Shown one piece after another: positions 57,127 through 64,000 of a stretch of DNA of 64,000 nt. The stretch's first letter is position 1. The number at the start of each line of letters is the position of its first letter. Made by a program: the position numbers and the translations under genes. This stretch comes from Nonomuraea africana (lineage in GTDB: Bacteria > Actinomycetota > Actinomycetes > Streptosporangiales > Streptosporangiaceae), in contig NZ_JADBEF010000001.1 in the NCBI RefSeq assembly GCF_014873535.1, positions 5,270,001-5,334,000 on the forward strand, written 5' to 3'. Below the pieces are notes generated by a model. It made no database searches, was not told where the DNA came from, and saw nothing but the letters and a program-made list of their open reading frames with translations.

Positions 57127-58104
57127 GTGTTCAGGCTGGTGCTCGCGGCGTGTCTGCTCCTGGTGACCGGGCCGACCGGGCCGACGCCCACCAGGGACTC
57201 GTGGGAATCGCGGGACACCGTCGGCTACTGGAGCCGCGAACGGATCGTCAACGCCCAGCCGGCGGACCTCCTCCCCTTCCCTCGGCACGACGTGGCACCG
57301 CCGGACTCCGCGCCTCCGGCGGTGCCACCCGGTTACGGCGCCCGCCGTACCGTGCCGGGCAGGAAGGTACTCACTCCGGGCGGCGACCGCCTCGGCTACT
57401 CGCCGGTGACCAGGCCCTACACAGGGGCGCACCGGCTGACCGGGATCCTGCTGAGCCATGACCCGGTCGCGCGCAGGGACATCGCGTGCGGGGCCGCCGT
57501 GGTCAGGTCGCGCAGCCGCAGCCTGGTGCTGACCGCCGCCCACTGCCTGTACGCCGGTGGCCGTCCCCTTACCCATGTGGCCTTCCTGCCCGCCTACAAC
57601 GGCCAGCGCAGCGGCCAGCAGCCGCTGGGCGTCTGGCCCGCGATGCGCGTCTGGGTGCCGAAGCGCTGGAGGGAGCGGCCCTACTCGCCCGCGCAGCTGC
57701 CCTACGACTTCGGCCTGGCCGGGGTGATGCGGGACGCGAAGCTCCTGGAGGAGGTCACCGGACCTGGGCTCCGGCCGCTGCTGACGCGCAGGAGGAGCTC
57801 GATGTCCGGCCTCGAACTGCTCGGGTACCCGGTCGGGCGGTCCTATCCGGGCACCGACATGTACCGGTGCCTGGGCGACGCCGTGGACGGTGGCGCGGCG
57901 GGGCCGGGCGTCCTGGTCACGCACAACTGCCAGGCGGCCAACGGGACCAGCGGCGGGCCGGCGGTGCGCGGAGACGCGGTGGCGGGCGTGGTCTCCTCCT
58001 CGAGCCCCCTGAGCGACGCCTCGGGATACACCGTGCTCACTCGCCTGACCCCCGAGCCATTCGGCCGCCTCCTCGCCAAAGCCGACCACGTGATGCGCCA
58101 CTGA
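57127..58104 (+). CDS. Secreted trypsin-like serine protease
   Basis: A 325-residue exported protein with a signal peptide of about 16-20 residues and a proline-rich propeptide-like stretch to about 80. The catalytic triad is His in LVLTAAHCLY, Asp in LPYDFGLAGV and Ser in NGTSGGPAV. A Cys pair (RCLGD and HNCQAAN) flanks the active site. The start is GTG 57127 after AAGGGGGACG. It belongs to the glutamyl-endopeptidase/trypsin-like (V8/chymotrypsin fold) group; specificity unknown. Confidence 0.88.
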   Translation: MFRLVLAACLLLVTGPTGPTPTRDSWESRDTVGYWSRERIVNAQPADLLPFPRHDVAPPDSAPPAVPPGYGARRTVPGRKVLTPGGDRLGYSPVTRPYTGAHRLTGILLSHDPVARRDIACGAAVVRSRSRSLVLTAAHCLYAGGRPLTHVAFLPAYNGQRSGQQPLGVWPAMRVWVPKRWRERPYSPAQLPYDFGLAGVMRDAKLLEEVTGPGLRPLLTRRRSSMSGLELLGYPVGRSYPGTDMYRCLGDAVDGGAAGPGVLVTHNCQAANGTSGGPAVRGDAVAGVVSSSSPLSDASGYTVLTRLTPEPFGRLLAKADHVMRH

Positions 58105-58223
58105 CCGACGCCGACGCCCTGCCACGACGCTGACGGCCCGCCTACGACGGCCTGAAGCTGACACCTGCCCCGGCGGCCCGCCCCCCGATTACCAGCCCCT
58201 GACCACCTGACCCTGCGGGTTCG

Positions 58224-59117
58224 TCAGTCGGCGCAGGCGGCGACGATGTCCTCGCAGATCTCGTGGCTGACCAGCGCGTCCGCCGCGCTGATCATCTCTC
58301 CGGCGCGCACCGCCGACAGGAACGCCAGGCACGCCTGCTCGATCCCCCGCTGCCGCGAGACCGGCACCCAGTCGGGCCGCCGCACGAGCCGCTCCCCCTC
58401 GCCGGTGTGGTCGATCACGTCCCCCAGGTTGACCACCCGCCGCTTCACCCCGTCGCCGAGCACCTCGACGCTCTCCTCCGAGGCGGGGCCGATCCTGTTC
58501 ATGACGCCGTGGGCCATGAAGCCCTCCCCCGCCAGCTCCAGCACGAGGTGCTCCACCAGCCCGTCGCGCGTCCTGGTCCTGATGCGCCGCTCCGTGACCG
58601 GGCCGGGCGCCAGGAAGCGGAGCGTGTCGACCACGTGGATGAAATCGTCGAAGACCGCCCGCCGGGGCGTGTCGGGCAGCGCGGGACGGTTCTTCTGCAT
58701 GAGGACCAGGTGCCTGGACAACTCCGTCAGGGCCGTGTAGCCGGGCGCGTAACGCCGGTTGAAGCCGACCATGAGCGAGACGCGCTCGTCCGCTGCCAGC
58801 CGTACCAGATGACGGGTTTCTTCCAGGGTGTAGGCGATGGGCTTGTCCACGTAGACCTGCACCCCCGCGGTGAGCAGCGGCTCCACGATCTCGCTGTGGG
58901 CCTCGGTGGCGGCGTGCACGAAGGCGGCGTCGACTCCTGCCTTGATCACCTCCTCGACCGACGTGGACCGCTCGGCGACGCGGTGGGCGTCACCGAGCCG
59001 GTGCAGCGTCCGCTCGTTGCGCGTGCACAGGTGCAGGTCGAGGCCGGGCTGGGCGGACAGCACGGGAAGGTAGGCCTTCTCCGCGATGTCGCCGAGTCCG
59101 ATCATGGCAATCTTCAT
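58224..59117 (-). CDS. Gfo/Idh/MocA-family oxidoreductase
   Basis: A 297-residue NAD(P)-dependent dehydrogenase. The Rossmann motif is MIGLGDIAEKAYLPVL, the nucleotide-site Lys is in VYVDKPIAYTLEE, and SLMVGFNRRYAPG follows; the C-terminal substrate domain contains FDDFIHVVDTLRFL with a probable catalytic His. Related proteins oxidise sugars or cyclitols. ATG 59117 overlaps the stop of the epimerase gene (ATGA), so the two act together or at least are co-expressed. Confidence 0.87.
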   Translation of the reverse strand: MKIAMIGLGDIAEKAYLPVLSAQPGLDLHLCTRNERTLHRLGDAHRVAERSTSVEEVIKAGVDAAFVHAATEAHSEIVEPLLTAGVQVYVDKPIAYTLEETRHLVRLAADERVSLMVGFNRRYAPGYTALTELSRHLVLMQKNRPALPDTPRRAVFDDFIHVVDTLRFLAPGPVTERRIRTRTRDGLVEHLVLELAGEGFMAHGVMNRIGPASEESVEVLGDGVKRRVVNLGDVIDHTGEGERLVRRPDWVPVSRQRGIEQACLAFLSAVRAGEMISAADALVSHEICEDIVAACAD

Positions 59118-60025
59118 GCTCCGAGCGTAGTGCGGAGCGCCTCGTCCATCGGCGTGGGCCGGACGCCGAAGGTGGCGGTGAAGGCGGAGGAGTCGACCTC
59201 GTACGGCGCGACGAACTGGTAGCGGATGTGCCGCAGTTCGCCGATCATCGGGTTGAACAGGCCGACTGCGCGCACCACCGGCCACGGCAGCTGGGCCAGC
59301 TTGGGCTCGGGCCTGCCGAGGACGGCCGCCATCCGCGCGCCCATCTGCCTGAACGTCTGCGGCTCGCTCGTCGGCACGTGCCACGGCCTGCCCCACGCCC
59401 GCTCGTCCGCCGCCGCGACGACCAGCGCCTCGGCCACGTCGGGCAGGTACGTCCAGCTGTGCGGGATGTCGGCGGGCCAGACCAGCTGCACGGTCTTGCC
59501 GGCCTTGAGCGGCACGAGGAACCTGTCTCCCAGGTACGACTGGTCGGTGGTGCCAGGGCCGAAGTAGTCGGAGCCCCTGACCTCGACCGCCCTGATCCTG
59601 CCTGCCTTGTGCGCGGCCAGCATGTCGTTCCACATCTTGGCCCTGATCTGCGCCTTCGGGTTGGTGGACGCCAGCGGCAGATCCTCGGTCATCGGGCCGC
59701 GCACCGGCCCGTAGGGGTAGAGGTTGCCCAGCGCCACCAGCACCGCCCCGCTCGCCTCGGCGGCGGCCATGAAGGAGGCGGCCATGGGCGGCCAGTCGGT
59801 GAGCCAGCGGTGGTACTTCGGGTTGACGCAGTTGTAGATCGCGTCGGCGCCCTTGGAGATCTCGATCATCCTCGCGCTGTCGGTGACGTCCGCCGCGATT
59901 CTCGTGGCCCCCTCGGGGCCACTGCCCGAACGCGTGACGACGACGACGTCGTGCCCCTGCTCGATCAGCTTCCGCGCCACGTGCGGCCCGACCTGCCCTG
60001 CTCCGACGACGACATGCTTACCCAT
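59114..60025 (-). CDS. NAD-dependent epimerase/reductase (SDR extended-type)
   Basis: A 303-residue Rossmann-fold protein. The nucleotide motif is VVVGAGQVGPHVARKLIEQG. The active-site Tyr is probably in LGNLYPYGPVRG, and VEVRGSDYFGPGTTDQS and ADIPHSWTYLPDVAEAL are typical of extended SDR/NmrA-like proteins. Substrate unknown. ATG 60025 has AGGTTGG upstream. Confidence 0.85.
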   Translation of the reverse strand: MGKHVVVGAGQVGPHVARKLIEQGHDVVVVTRSGSGPEGATRIAADVTDSARMIEISKGADAIYNCVNPKYHRWLTDWPPMAASFMAAAEASGAVLVALGNLYPYGPVRGPMTEDLPLASTNPKAQIRAKMWNDMLAAHKAGRIRAVEVRGSDYFGPGTTDQSYLGDRFLVPLKAGKTVQLVWPADIPHSWTYLPDVAEALVVAAADERAWGRPWHVPTSEPQTFRQMGARMAAVLGRPEPKLAQLPWPVVRAVGLFNPMIGELRHIRYQFVAPYEVDSSAFTATFGVRPTPMDEALRTTLGA

Positions 60026-60261
60026 GATCCAACCTGCTTTCCGTACGAGATTTAGACGATGAACCATTCACCCGACCAGAGAGGGAACCGCGACCCGCCA
60101 AGCGGGACCAGAACCCCCTCGGGAGCGGGACAGAACTCACACCGGCCGTCACGCATCCGGGAGGGCCCCACCAGCCCTCGAACCTGATCAAGACTCCCAC
60201 CACGCCGACCCCCGTTGTCGAGGGCCGGACTTCCGCCACACCGGTCCGTCGTCGGCCGGAG

Positions 60262-60615
60262 TCAGGACTGCTGCCACAGCAGGCGGAGGGCCGCGTTGAC
60301 GACGAAGGCAGCGGCCAGGAAAGCGGCGGGAGTGGCGGCGCCCGCGAGGTAGAGGGCCAGCGCCCCACCACCGAACCAGGCGACCTCGAACAAACCCCTG
60401 GCGATCCCGGTGAGCGGGTAGGTGGCGTTGGTCCCGCCACCGGCGGCGAACAGCCCCCACAGCACCGCGAACAGGACGGGCCCGCCGATCCCCGCGAGCA
60501 GCCGCACTCCCCAGTTCGAGCTGAGCGTGAAGCCCCAGTACCCGACGGAGATCAGCACGCCGAGCTCCAGGAGGAACATCAGGAGCATGTTGGCGCCCTT
60601 GGCGACGGCGAGCAT
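60262..60615 (-). CDS. YrdB-like (DUF2568) small membrane protein
   Basis: A 117-residue membrane protein with four helices (LLMFLLELGVLISVGYWGF, LLAGIGGPVLFAVLWGLFAA, EVAWFGGGALALYLAG, FLAAAFVVNAALRLL). This matches the DUF2568/YrdB pattern. ATG 60615 was chosen with GAAGGGG 5 nt upstream. It is divergent from a TetR regulator and separated from it by palindromic operators, so it is the likely target. Confidence 0.82.
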   Translation of the reverse strand: MLAVAKGANMLLMFLLELGVLISVGYWGFTLSSNWGVRLLAGIGGPVLFAVLWGLFAAGGGTNATYPLTGIARGLFEVAWFGGGALALYLAGAATPAAFLAAAFVVNAALRLLWQQS

Positions 60616-60646
60616 GTGCACCCCTTCGTGATTGCCGTTCCCTTAC

Positions 60647-60695
60647 GAGAGCAATGCTCTCCTACGAGAGCGGCATTCGTCAAGAGCGATGCTCT
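60647..60695. promoter_or_regulatory. TetR operators between the DUF2568 and tetR genes
   Basis: The perfect 15-bp palindrome GAGAGCAATGCTCTC (60647-60661) and a second AGAGC-GAT-GCTCT (60683-60695) lie in the 113-bp divergent promoter, with a third degenerate half-site (GAGAGCGGCATTC) between them. Twin sites 35 bp apart suggest cooperative repression. Confidence 0.8.
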
Positions 60696-60728
60696 CGTTT
60701 CTATGCACCGCTCTGGTAGCGTGAACGC

Positions 60729-61427
60729 ATGAGCACCGCTAGCCGTACCGCCAGAGAACGTGTCCGCGCGGAGTTGATCAAGGAGATCACCGACATCGCC
60801 AGGCGGCACCTGTCGACCGAGGGCGCCGCGGGCCTGTCGCTGCGGGCCGTGGCGCGGGAGATGGGCATGGTCTCCTCCGCCATCTACCGCTACTTCCCCA
60901 CCAAGGACGACCTGCTGACGGCGCTGATCGTCGACGCCTACAACGCGGTCGGAGAGGCGGTCGAGGAGGCGGACGCGGGCTGCGCCAGAGACGACTTCAC
61001 CGGGCGCTGGCTGGAGATGTGCAGGGCGGTCAGGGCGTGGGCGCTGGCCCATCCGCACGAGTACGCGCTGATCCACGGCACCCCCGTACCCGGCTACCAG
61101 GCGCCCGCCGACACCGTCGACCCGGCCTCACGCGACGGGGTGATGTTCGGCCGACTGATCGCGGACGCCCATGCGGCGGGCGCGATCACGGTGCCGCAGG
61201 ACACGCCGACCCCGGAGGAGTTCCAGGGGGACGCCGCGGTGCTGCGCCAGGCGATCTTCGCGGGGGTGCCCGACGAGGTCATCCTCCGCGGGCTCCACGC
61301 CTGGACGTGGGTGTACGGGGCGGTCAGCTTCGAGCTGTTCGGGATGTACAACAACGTGATCACCAAGAGAGCGGCCACGTTCGAACACGGTGTCCTCTCG
61401 ATGGCCCACTACGTCGGCCTCAGCTGA
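60729..61427 (+). CDS. TetR-family regulator with WHG-type C-terminal domain
   Basis: A 232-residue repressor. The helix-turn-helix is LSLRAVAREMGMVSSAIYRY and FPTKDDLLTALI, and the C-terminal domain holds the WHG-like pattern near AWTWVYGAVSFELFG. It probably binds the palindromes at 60647-60695 and represses itself and the divergent DUF2568 gene; inducer unknown. Confidence 0.88.
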   Translation: MSTASRTARERVRAELIKEITDIARRHLSTEGAAGLSLRAVAREMGMVSSAIYRYFPTKDDLLTALIVDAYNAVGEAVEEADAGCARDDFTGRWLEMCRAVRAWALAHPHEYALIHGTPVPGYQAPADTVDPASRDGVMFGRLIADAHAAGAITVPQDTPTPEEFQGDAAVLRQAIFAGVPDEVILRGLHAWTWVYGAVSFELFGMYNNVITKRAATFEHGVLSMAHYVGLS

Positions 61428-61637
61428 CCCGACTGTCGGCCCGGCAGGACCTGTGGAGGCGCGCCCCGTGTGAACCCCGACCCCAAGAGACACGACGCAA
61501 AGAGACCCGCCCGAAGAGACGAGACCTGGGTGGGCGAGAGCCTTGGGAGGCGAGGACGCAGGGAGACCTGCCCCAAGGCCACCCGACCACGGAAGGCCCG
61601 CCACGGACAGACGGGCCACCCCTCGGAACGCCGGCGG

Positions 61638-63344
61638 TCAGCGGGAGGCGCGGTTGATCGCGGAGATGATCGCCTTGAGCGAGGCCGTCGTCGTGTTGCC
61701 GTCGATCCCGACCCCCCACAGCACCTCGCCGTTGACGTCGCACTCCAGGTACGACGCCGCCTTGGCGTCGCTGCCCGCGCTCATCGCGTGCTCCACGTAG
61801 TCGAGCACCCGCACCTCGAACCCGACCGACGAGATCGCGTCGATGAACGCCGAGATGGGCCCGTTGCCCGTGCCCTCGACCTCGCGGATCTCCCCGTCGA
61901 TCCGCACGTCGGCGCTGATGCGGTCCTTGTCGTCGACGGTGGACTCGTGCCGGTGGGCCATCAGGCTGAGGCGGCCCCACCTGTTGGCCGGGTTCGGCAG
62001 GTACTCGTCGGTGAAGATGTCGTACATCGCCGCGGGAGAGATCTCGCCGCCCTCGGCGTCGGTACGCGCCTGGACGACCTTGGAGAACTCGATCTGCAGC
62101 CGACGCGGCAGGTCGAGCTGGTGGTCGGCCTTCATGATGTAGGCGACGCCACCCTTGCCCGACTGGCTGTTGACCCTGATGACCGCCTCGTAGGTGCGGC
62201 CGATGTCCTTGGGGTCGATCGGCAGGTACGGCACCGCCCACGTGAACGAGTCGACGGGCACGCCCGCGGCGGCCGCGTCGGCCTCCAGGTGCTCGAAGCC
62301 CTTCTTGATGGCGTCCTGGTGGGAGCCGGAGAAGGCGGTGTAGACCAGCTCGCCGCCCCACGGGTGACGCGGGTGCACGGGCAGCTGGTTGCAGTACTCG
62401 GTGACCCGGCGGATCTCGTCGATGTCACTGAAGTCGATCTCGGGGTCGACGCCCTGCGAGAACAGGTTCATGCCGAGGGTCACCAGGCAGACGTTCCCGG
62501 TGCGCTCGCCGTTGCCGAACAGGCAGCCCTCGATGCGGTCGGCGCCGGCCATGTAGCCCAGCTCGGCGGCGGCCACGGCGCTGCCGCGGTCGTTGTGCGG
62601 GTGCAGCGACAGGATGATGGAGTCGCGGTGGGCCAGGTTCCTGTGCATCCACTCGATCTGGTCGGCGTAGACGTTGGGGGTGGCCATCTCGACCGTCGCC
62701 GGCAGGTTGACGATCACCTTGCGGTCGGGGGTGGGCTGCCACACCTCGTTGACCGCGTTGCACACCTCGACGGCGTACTCGAGCTCGGTGCCGGTGAACG
62801 ACTCGGGTGAGTACTGGTAGTAGACGTCCACGTCGCCGGCCTCGGCCAGCTTGCGTACCAGCTTGGCGCCCTCGACGGCGATCGCGGTGATGCCGTCGCG
62901 GTCCTGACCGAACACCACGCGACGCTGCAGCGTGGAGGTGGAGTTGTACAGGTGCACGATGGCCTGCTTGGCGCCCTGGATGGACTCGAAGGTCCGCTCG
63001 ATCAGCTCGGGCCTGGCCTGGGTCAGTACCTGGATGACGACGTCGTCGGGGATGCGGCCCTCGTCGATGATCTGCCGGACGAAGTCGAAGTCGGTCTGCG
63101 AGGCGGCGGGAAAGCCCACCTCGATCTCCTTGTAGCCCATGGAGACCAGCAGCTCGAACATCTTGAGCTTGCGGTGGGAGTCCATCGGGTCGATCAGCGC
63201 CTGGTTGCCGTCCCGCAGGTCGACCGCGCACCAGCGCGGAGCCTTGGTGATGACCTGGTCGGGCCAGGTGCGGTCGGTCAGCCTGATGGGCTCGAACGGC
63301 TGGTAGCGCTGGAAGGGCATGGAACTGGGCTGCTGAGCGGTCAT
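61638..63344 (-). CDS. leuA: 2-isopropylmalate synthase
   Basis: A 568-residue enzyme for the first committed step of leucine synthesis: acetyl-CoA plus 2-oxoisovalerate to 2-isopropylmalate. The catalytic TIM barrel shows CAVDLRDGNQALIDPM, EIEVGFPAASQTDFD, LHPHNDRGSAVAAAELGYMAGA and GCLFGNGERTGN. The C-terminal regulatory LeuA dimer domain (from about 440) gives leucine feedback. The long form without the plant-type linker is typical of actinobacteria. A Leu-rich leader peptide and hairpin upstream suggest transcription attenuation as well. Confidence 0.95.
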   Translation of the reverse strand: MTAQQPSSMPFQRYQPFEPIRLTDRTWPDQVITKAPRWCAVDLRDGNQALIDPMDSHRKLKMFELLVSMGYKEIEVGFPAASQTDFDFVRQIIDEGRIPDDVVIQVLTQARPELIERTFESIQGAKQAIVHLYNSTSTLQRRVVFGQDRDGITAIAVEGAKLVRKLAEAGDVDVYYQYSPESFTGTELEYAVEVCNAVNEVWQPTPDRKVIVNLPATVEMATPNVYADQIEWMHRNLAHRDSIILSLHPHNDRGSAVAAAELGYMAGADRIEGCLFGNGERTGNVCLVTLGMNLFSQGVDPEIDFSDIDEIRRVTEYCNQLPVHPRHPWGGELVYTAFSGSHQDAIKKGFEHLEADAAAAGVPVDSFTWAVPYLPIDPKDIGRTYEAVIRVNSQSGKGGVAYIMKADHQLDLPRRLQIEFSKVVQARTDAEGGEISPAAMYDIFTDEYLPNPANRWGRLSLMAHRHESTVDDKDRISADVRIDGEIREVEGTGNGPISAFIDAISSVGFEVRVLDYVEHAMSAGSDAKAASYLECDVNGEVLWGVGIDGNTTTASLKAIISAINRASR

Positions 63345-63396
63345 CGGAGAGATCCCTCGTCGGTCGGAACGAAGCGGCCGACGCGCATGGCTCGCA

Positions 63397-63436
63397 CCGC
63401 GGCGAGGGAGCCGGCCTTTAGAGGCCCCCGCCGCGG
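63397..63436 (-). promoter_or_regulatory. Putative leuA attenuator hairpin
   Basis: The outer stem CGCCGCGG (63429-63436) / CCGCGGCG (63397-63404) encloses an inner stem GGCCT (63413-63417) / AGGCC (63422-63426). The structure begins within the leader peptide gene and ends about 50 nt before leuA. Ribosome stalling at the Leu codons would disturb its 5' arm. Confidence 0.6.
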
Positions 63437-63462
63437 CAGCTAAGAAGCAGCCCATGCAGCAT
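63418..63462 (-). CDS. Leucine-rich leader peptide of leuA
   Basis: A 14-codon open frame, MLHGLLLSCRGGGL then TAA, with five leucines of which three are in tandem. It lies 73 nt upstream of leuA and overlaps the attenuator hairpin. TTGACA about 50 nt upstream of the frame (near 63500 on the minus strand) and a weak -10 place transcription start close to its ATG, so it may be leaderless. Leu leader peptides controlling leuA are known in actinobacteria. Confidence 0.65.
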   Translation of the reverse strand: MLHGLLLSCRGGGL

Positions 63463-63498
63463 GTCAAGCACGCTACCAGACCGTGGGGAGCGGAAGTG

Positions 63499-64000
63499 TC
63501 AAGGTCTCACATCGCGAGATCGAATGAGCACGGACAGACACGTCACACATCCTTCGAGCTTCTCGAACTCCGAGATGTCGACCCGCACCACCTCGAGACC
63601 TCGATGCGCCAGCGTGGCGGCGGTCGACGGCGCCGAGGCCGCCATCAGCACGCGGTCACCGCCGAGCAGCACCACGTGGGAGCCCGCCTCCTCCTCGGGT
63701 ACGAGCAGGTCGGGCAGGTCCACGTGGGCGGGGTCGCCGATGAGCGTGCCGTCGGGCAGCGCGGTCACCGCCGACTTGAGGTGCAGCACGCCGCGCAGCT
63801 CCACGGGGACCACCTCGCGCTCGGGCAGGTGCGCGGCGAGCTGCGCGATGCCCTCGTCGTTGGTCCGCGCCGACCTGCCGACGTAGACGCGCGAGCCCAC
63901 CTGGAGGACGTCGCCGCCGTCGAGAGTGCCAGGCCCCTCGATGCGCCTGATCTCCAGATCCAGTTTCCGTACGGCCGCGGCCACGCTCTCCACCTCGGGC
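63499..64000 (-). CDS. ddaH: N(G),N(G)-dimethylarginine dimethylaminohydrolase, C-terminal part
   Basis: The last 166 or so residues of a guanidine-modifying enzyme; the start lies beyond the window. GPGTLDGGDVLQVGSRVYVG and RTNDEGI are the substrate-binding segments, LHLKSAVTAL holds the catalytic His, and the nucleophile Cys is in LEGCVTCLSVLIR. The pattern is classic dimethylargininase (citrulline plus dimethylamine), unlike the ArgZ-like protein at 47964. It is divergent in function and sequence from that gene but uses the same fold. It lies upstream of the leuA leader on the same strand. Confidence 0.88.
   Translation of the reverse strand, partial: PEVESVAAAVRKLDLEIRRIEGPGTLDGGDVLQVGSRVYVGRSARTNDEGIAQLAAHLPEREVVPVELRGVLHLKSAVTALPDGTLIGDPAHVDLPDLLVPEEEAGSHVVLLGGDRVLMAASAPSTAATLAHRGLEVVRVDISEFEKLEGCVTCLSVLIRSRDVRP

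Overview
The window is high-GC DNA with dense genes, many 4-bp ATGA/GTGA stop-start overlaps, GTG starts and apparently leaderless genes. The core block znuA-znuC-znuB-zur / uppS-recO / leuA is arranged much as in Streptomyces and its relatives. Together with NmtR/CtpJ, AfsR/SARP, CGNR and LigD-polymerase genes this points to a filamentous actinobacterium, probably of the Streptosporangiales type (inferred; no rRNA is present in the window).

Region 1 (1-27.7 kb) is a C1/C2-acid module. On the minus strand lie sucC-like, sucD-like, hyi, glxR and gcl (glyoxylate to tartronate semialdehyde to glycerate). An OFA-family carboxylate transporter is divergent from them. A second minus-strand run holds a thiamine-diphosphate lyase/decarboxylase of the Oxc/HACL group, an Frc-type CoA-transferase, an ADP-forming acyl-CoA synthetase, an Nramp-like transporter, a small membrane protein and a TerC protein. 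Then come moeA (minus strand), a ketopantoate-reductase-like gene, and an NAD-linked molybdenum formate dehydrogenase operon with fdhD. Several promoters carry the same short palindrome (ATAC-N-GTAT), and a GntR/FCD regulator sits inside the region at 10.4 kb. The simplest reading is import and CoA-activation of oxalate or another small acid, cleavage or decarboxylation to formyl-CoA, formate oxidation to NADH, and assimilation of glyoxylate through glycerate. However, both the CoA-transferase and the ThDP enzyme differ from the characterised oxalate enzymes at substrate-defining positions.

The formate dehydrogenase is unusual. Its catalytic subunit is cut exactly after the first Fe4S4 domain, and the two parts are encoded in reversed order around a NuoE-NuoF fusion. 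Another recurring oddity is long, repeat-rich, low-complexity insertions. They lie inside conserved proteins (transporter, MoeA twice, CtpJ) and between sucC and sucD, where the insert is bounded by an 11-bp direct repeat.

Region 2 (27.7-39 kb) holds the Zur-controlled zinc importer, a CGNR protein with a stand-alone LigD polymerase, an alpha/beta hydrolase, an AfsR-like regulator overlapping uppS, recO, and a CDP-alcohol phosphatidyltransferase pair. Region 3 (39-50 kb) holds a TPR protein, the divergent ctpJ/nmtR metal-export pair, a coiled-coil/VWA-lipoprotein/membrane gene set interrupted by a GH16 glucanase, and an Lrp - arginine (di)hydrolase - ornithine aminotransferase unit closed by a 17-bp hairpin. 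Region 4 (50-64 kb) holds an ECF sigma factor with a membrane partner, a methyltransferase, a PhoD-like phosphatase, glutamate dehydrogenase, cupin and VOC proteins, a decayed region, a secreted protease, two NAD(P) oxidoreductases, a TetR pair, leuA preceded by a Leu-rich leader peptide and hairpin, and the end of a ddaH gene.

No tRNA, rRNA, CRISPR array or transposase was found.
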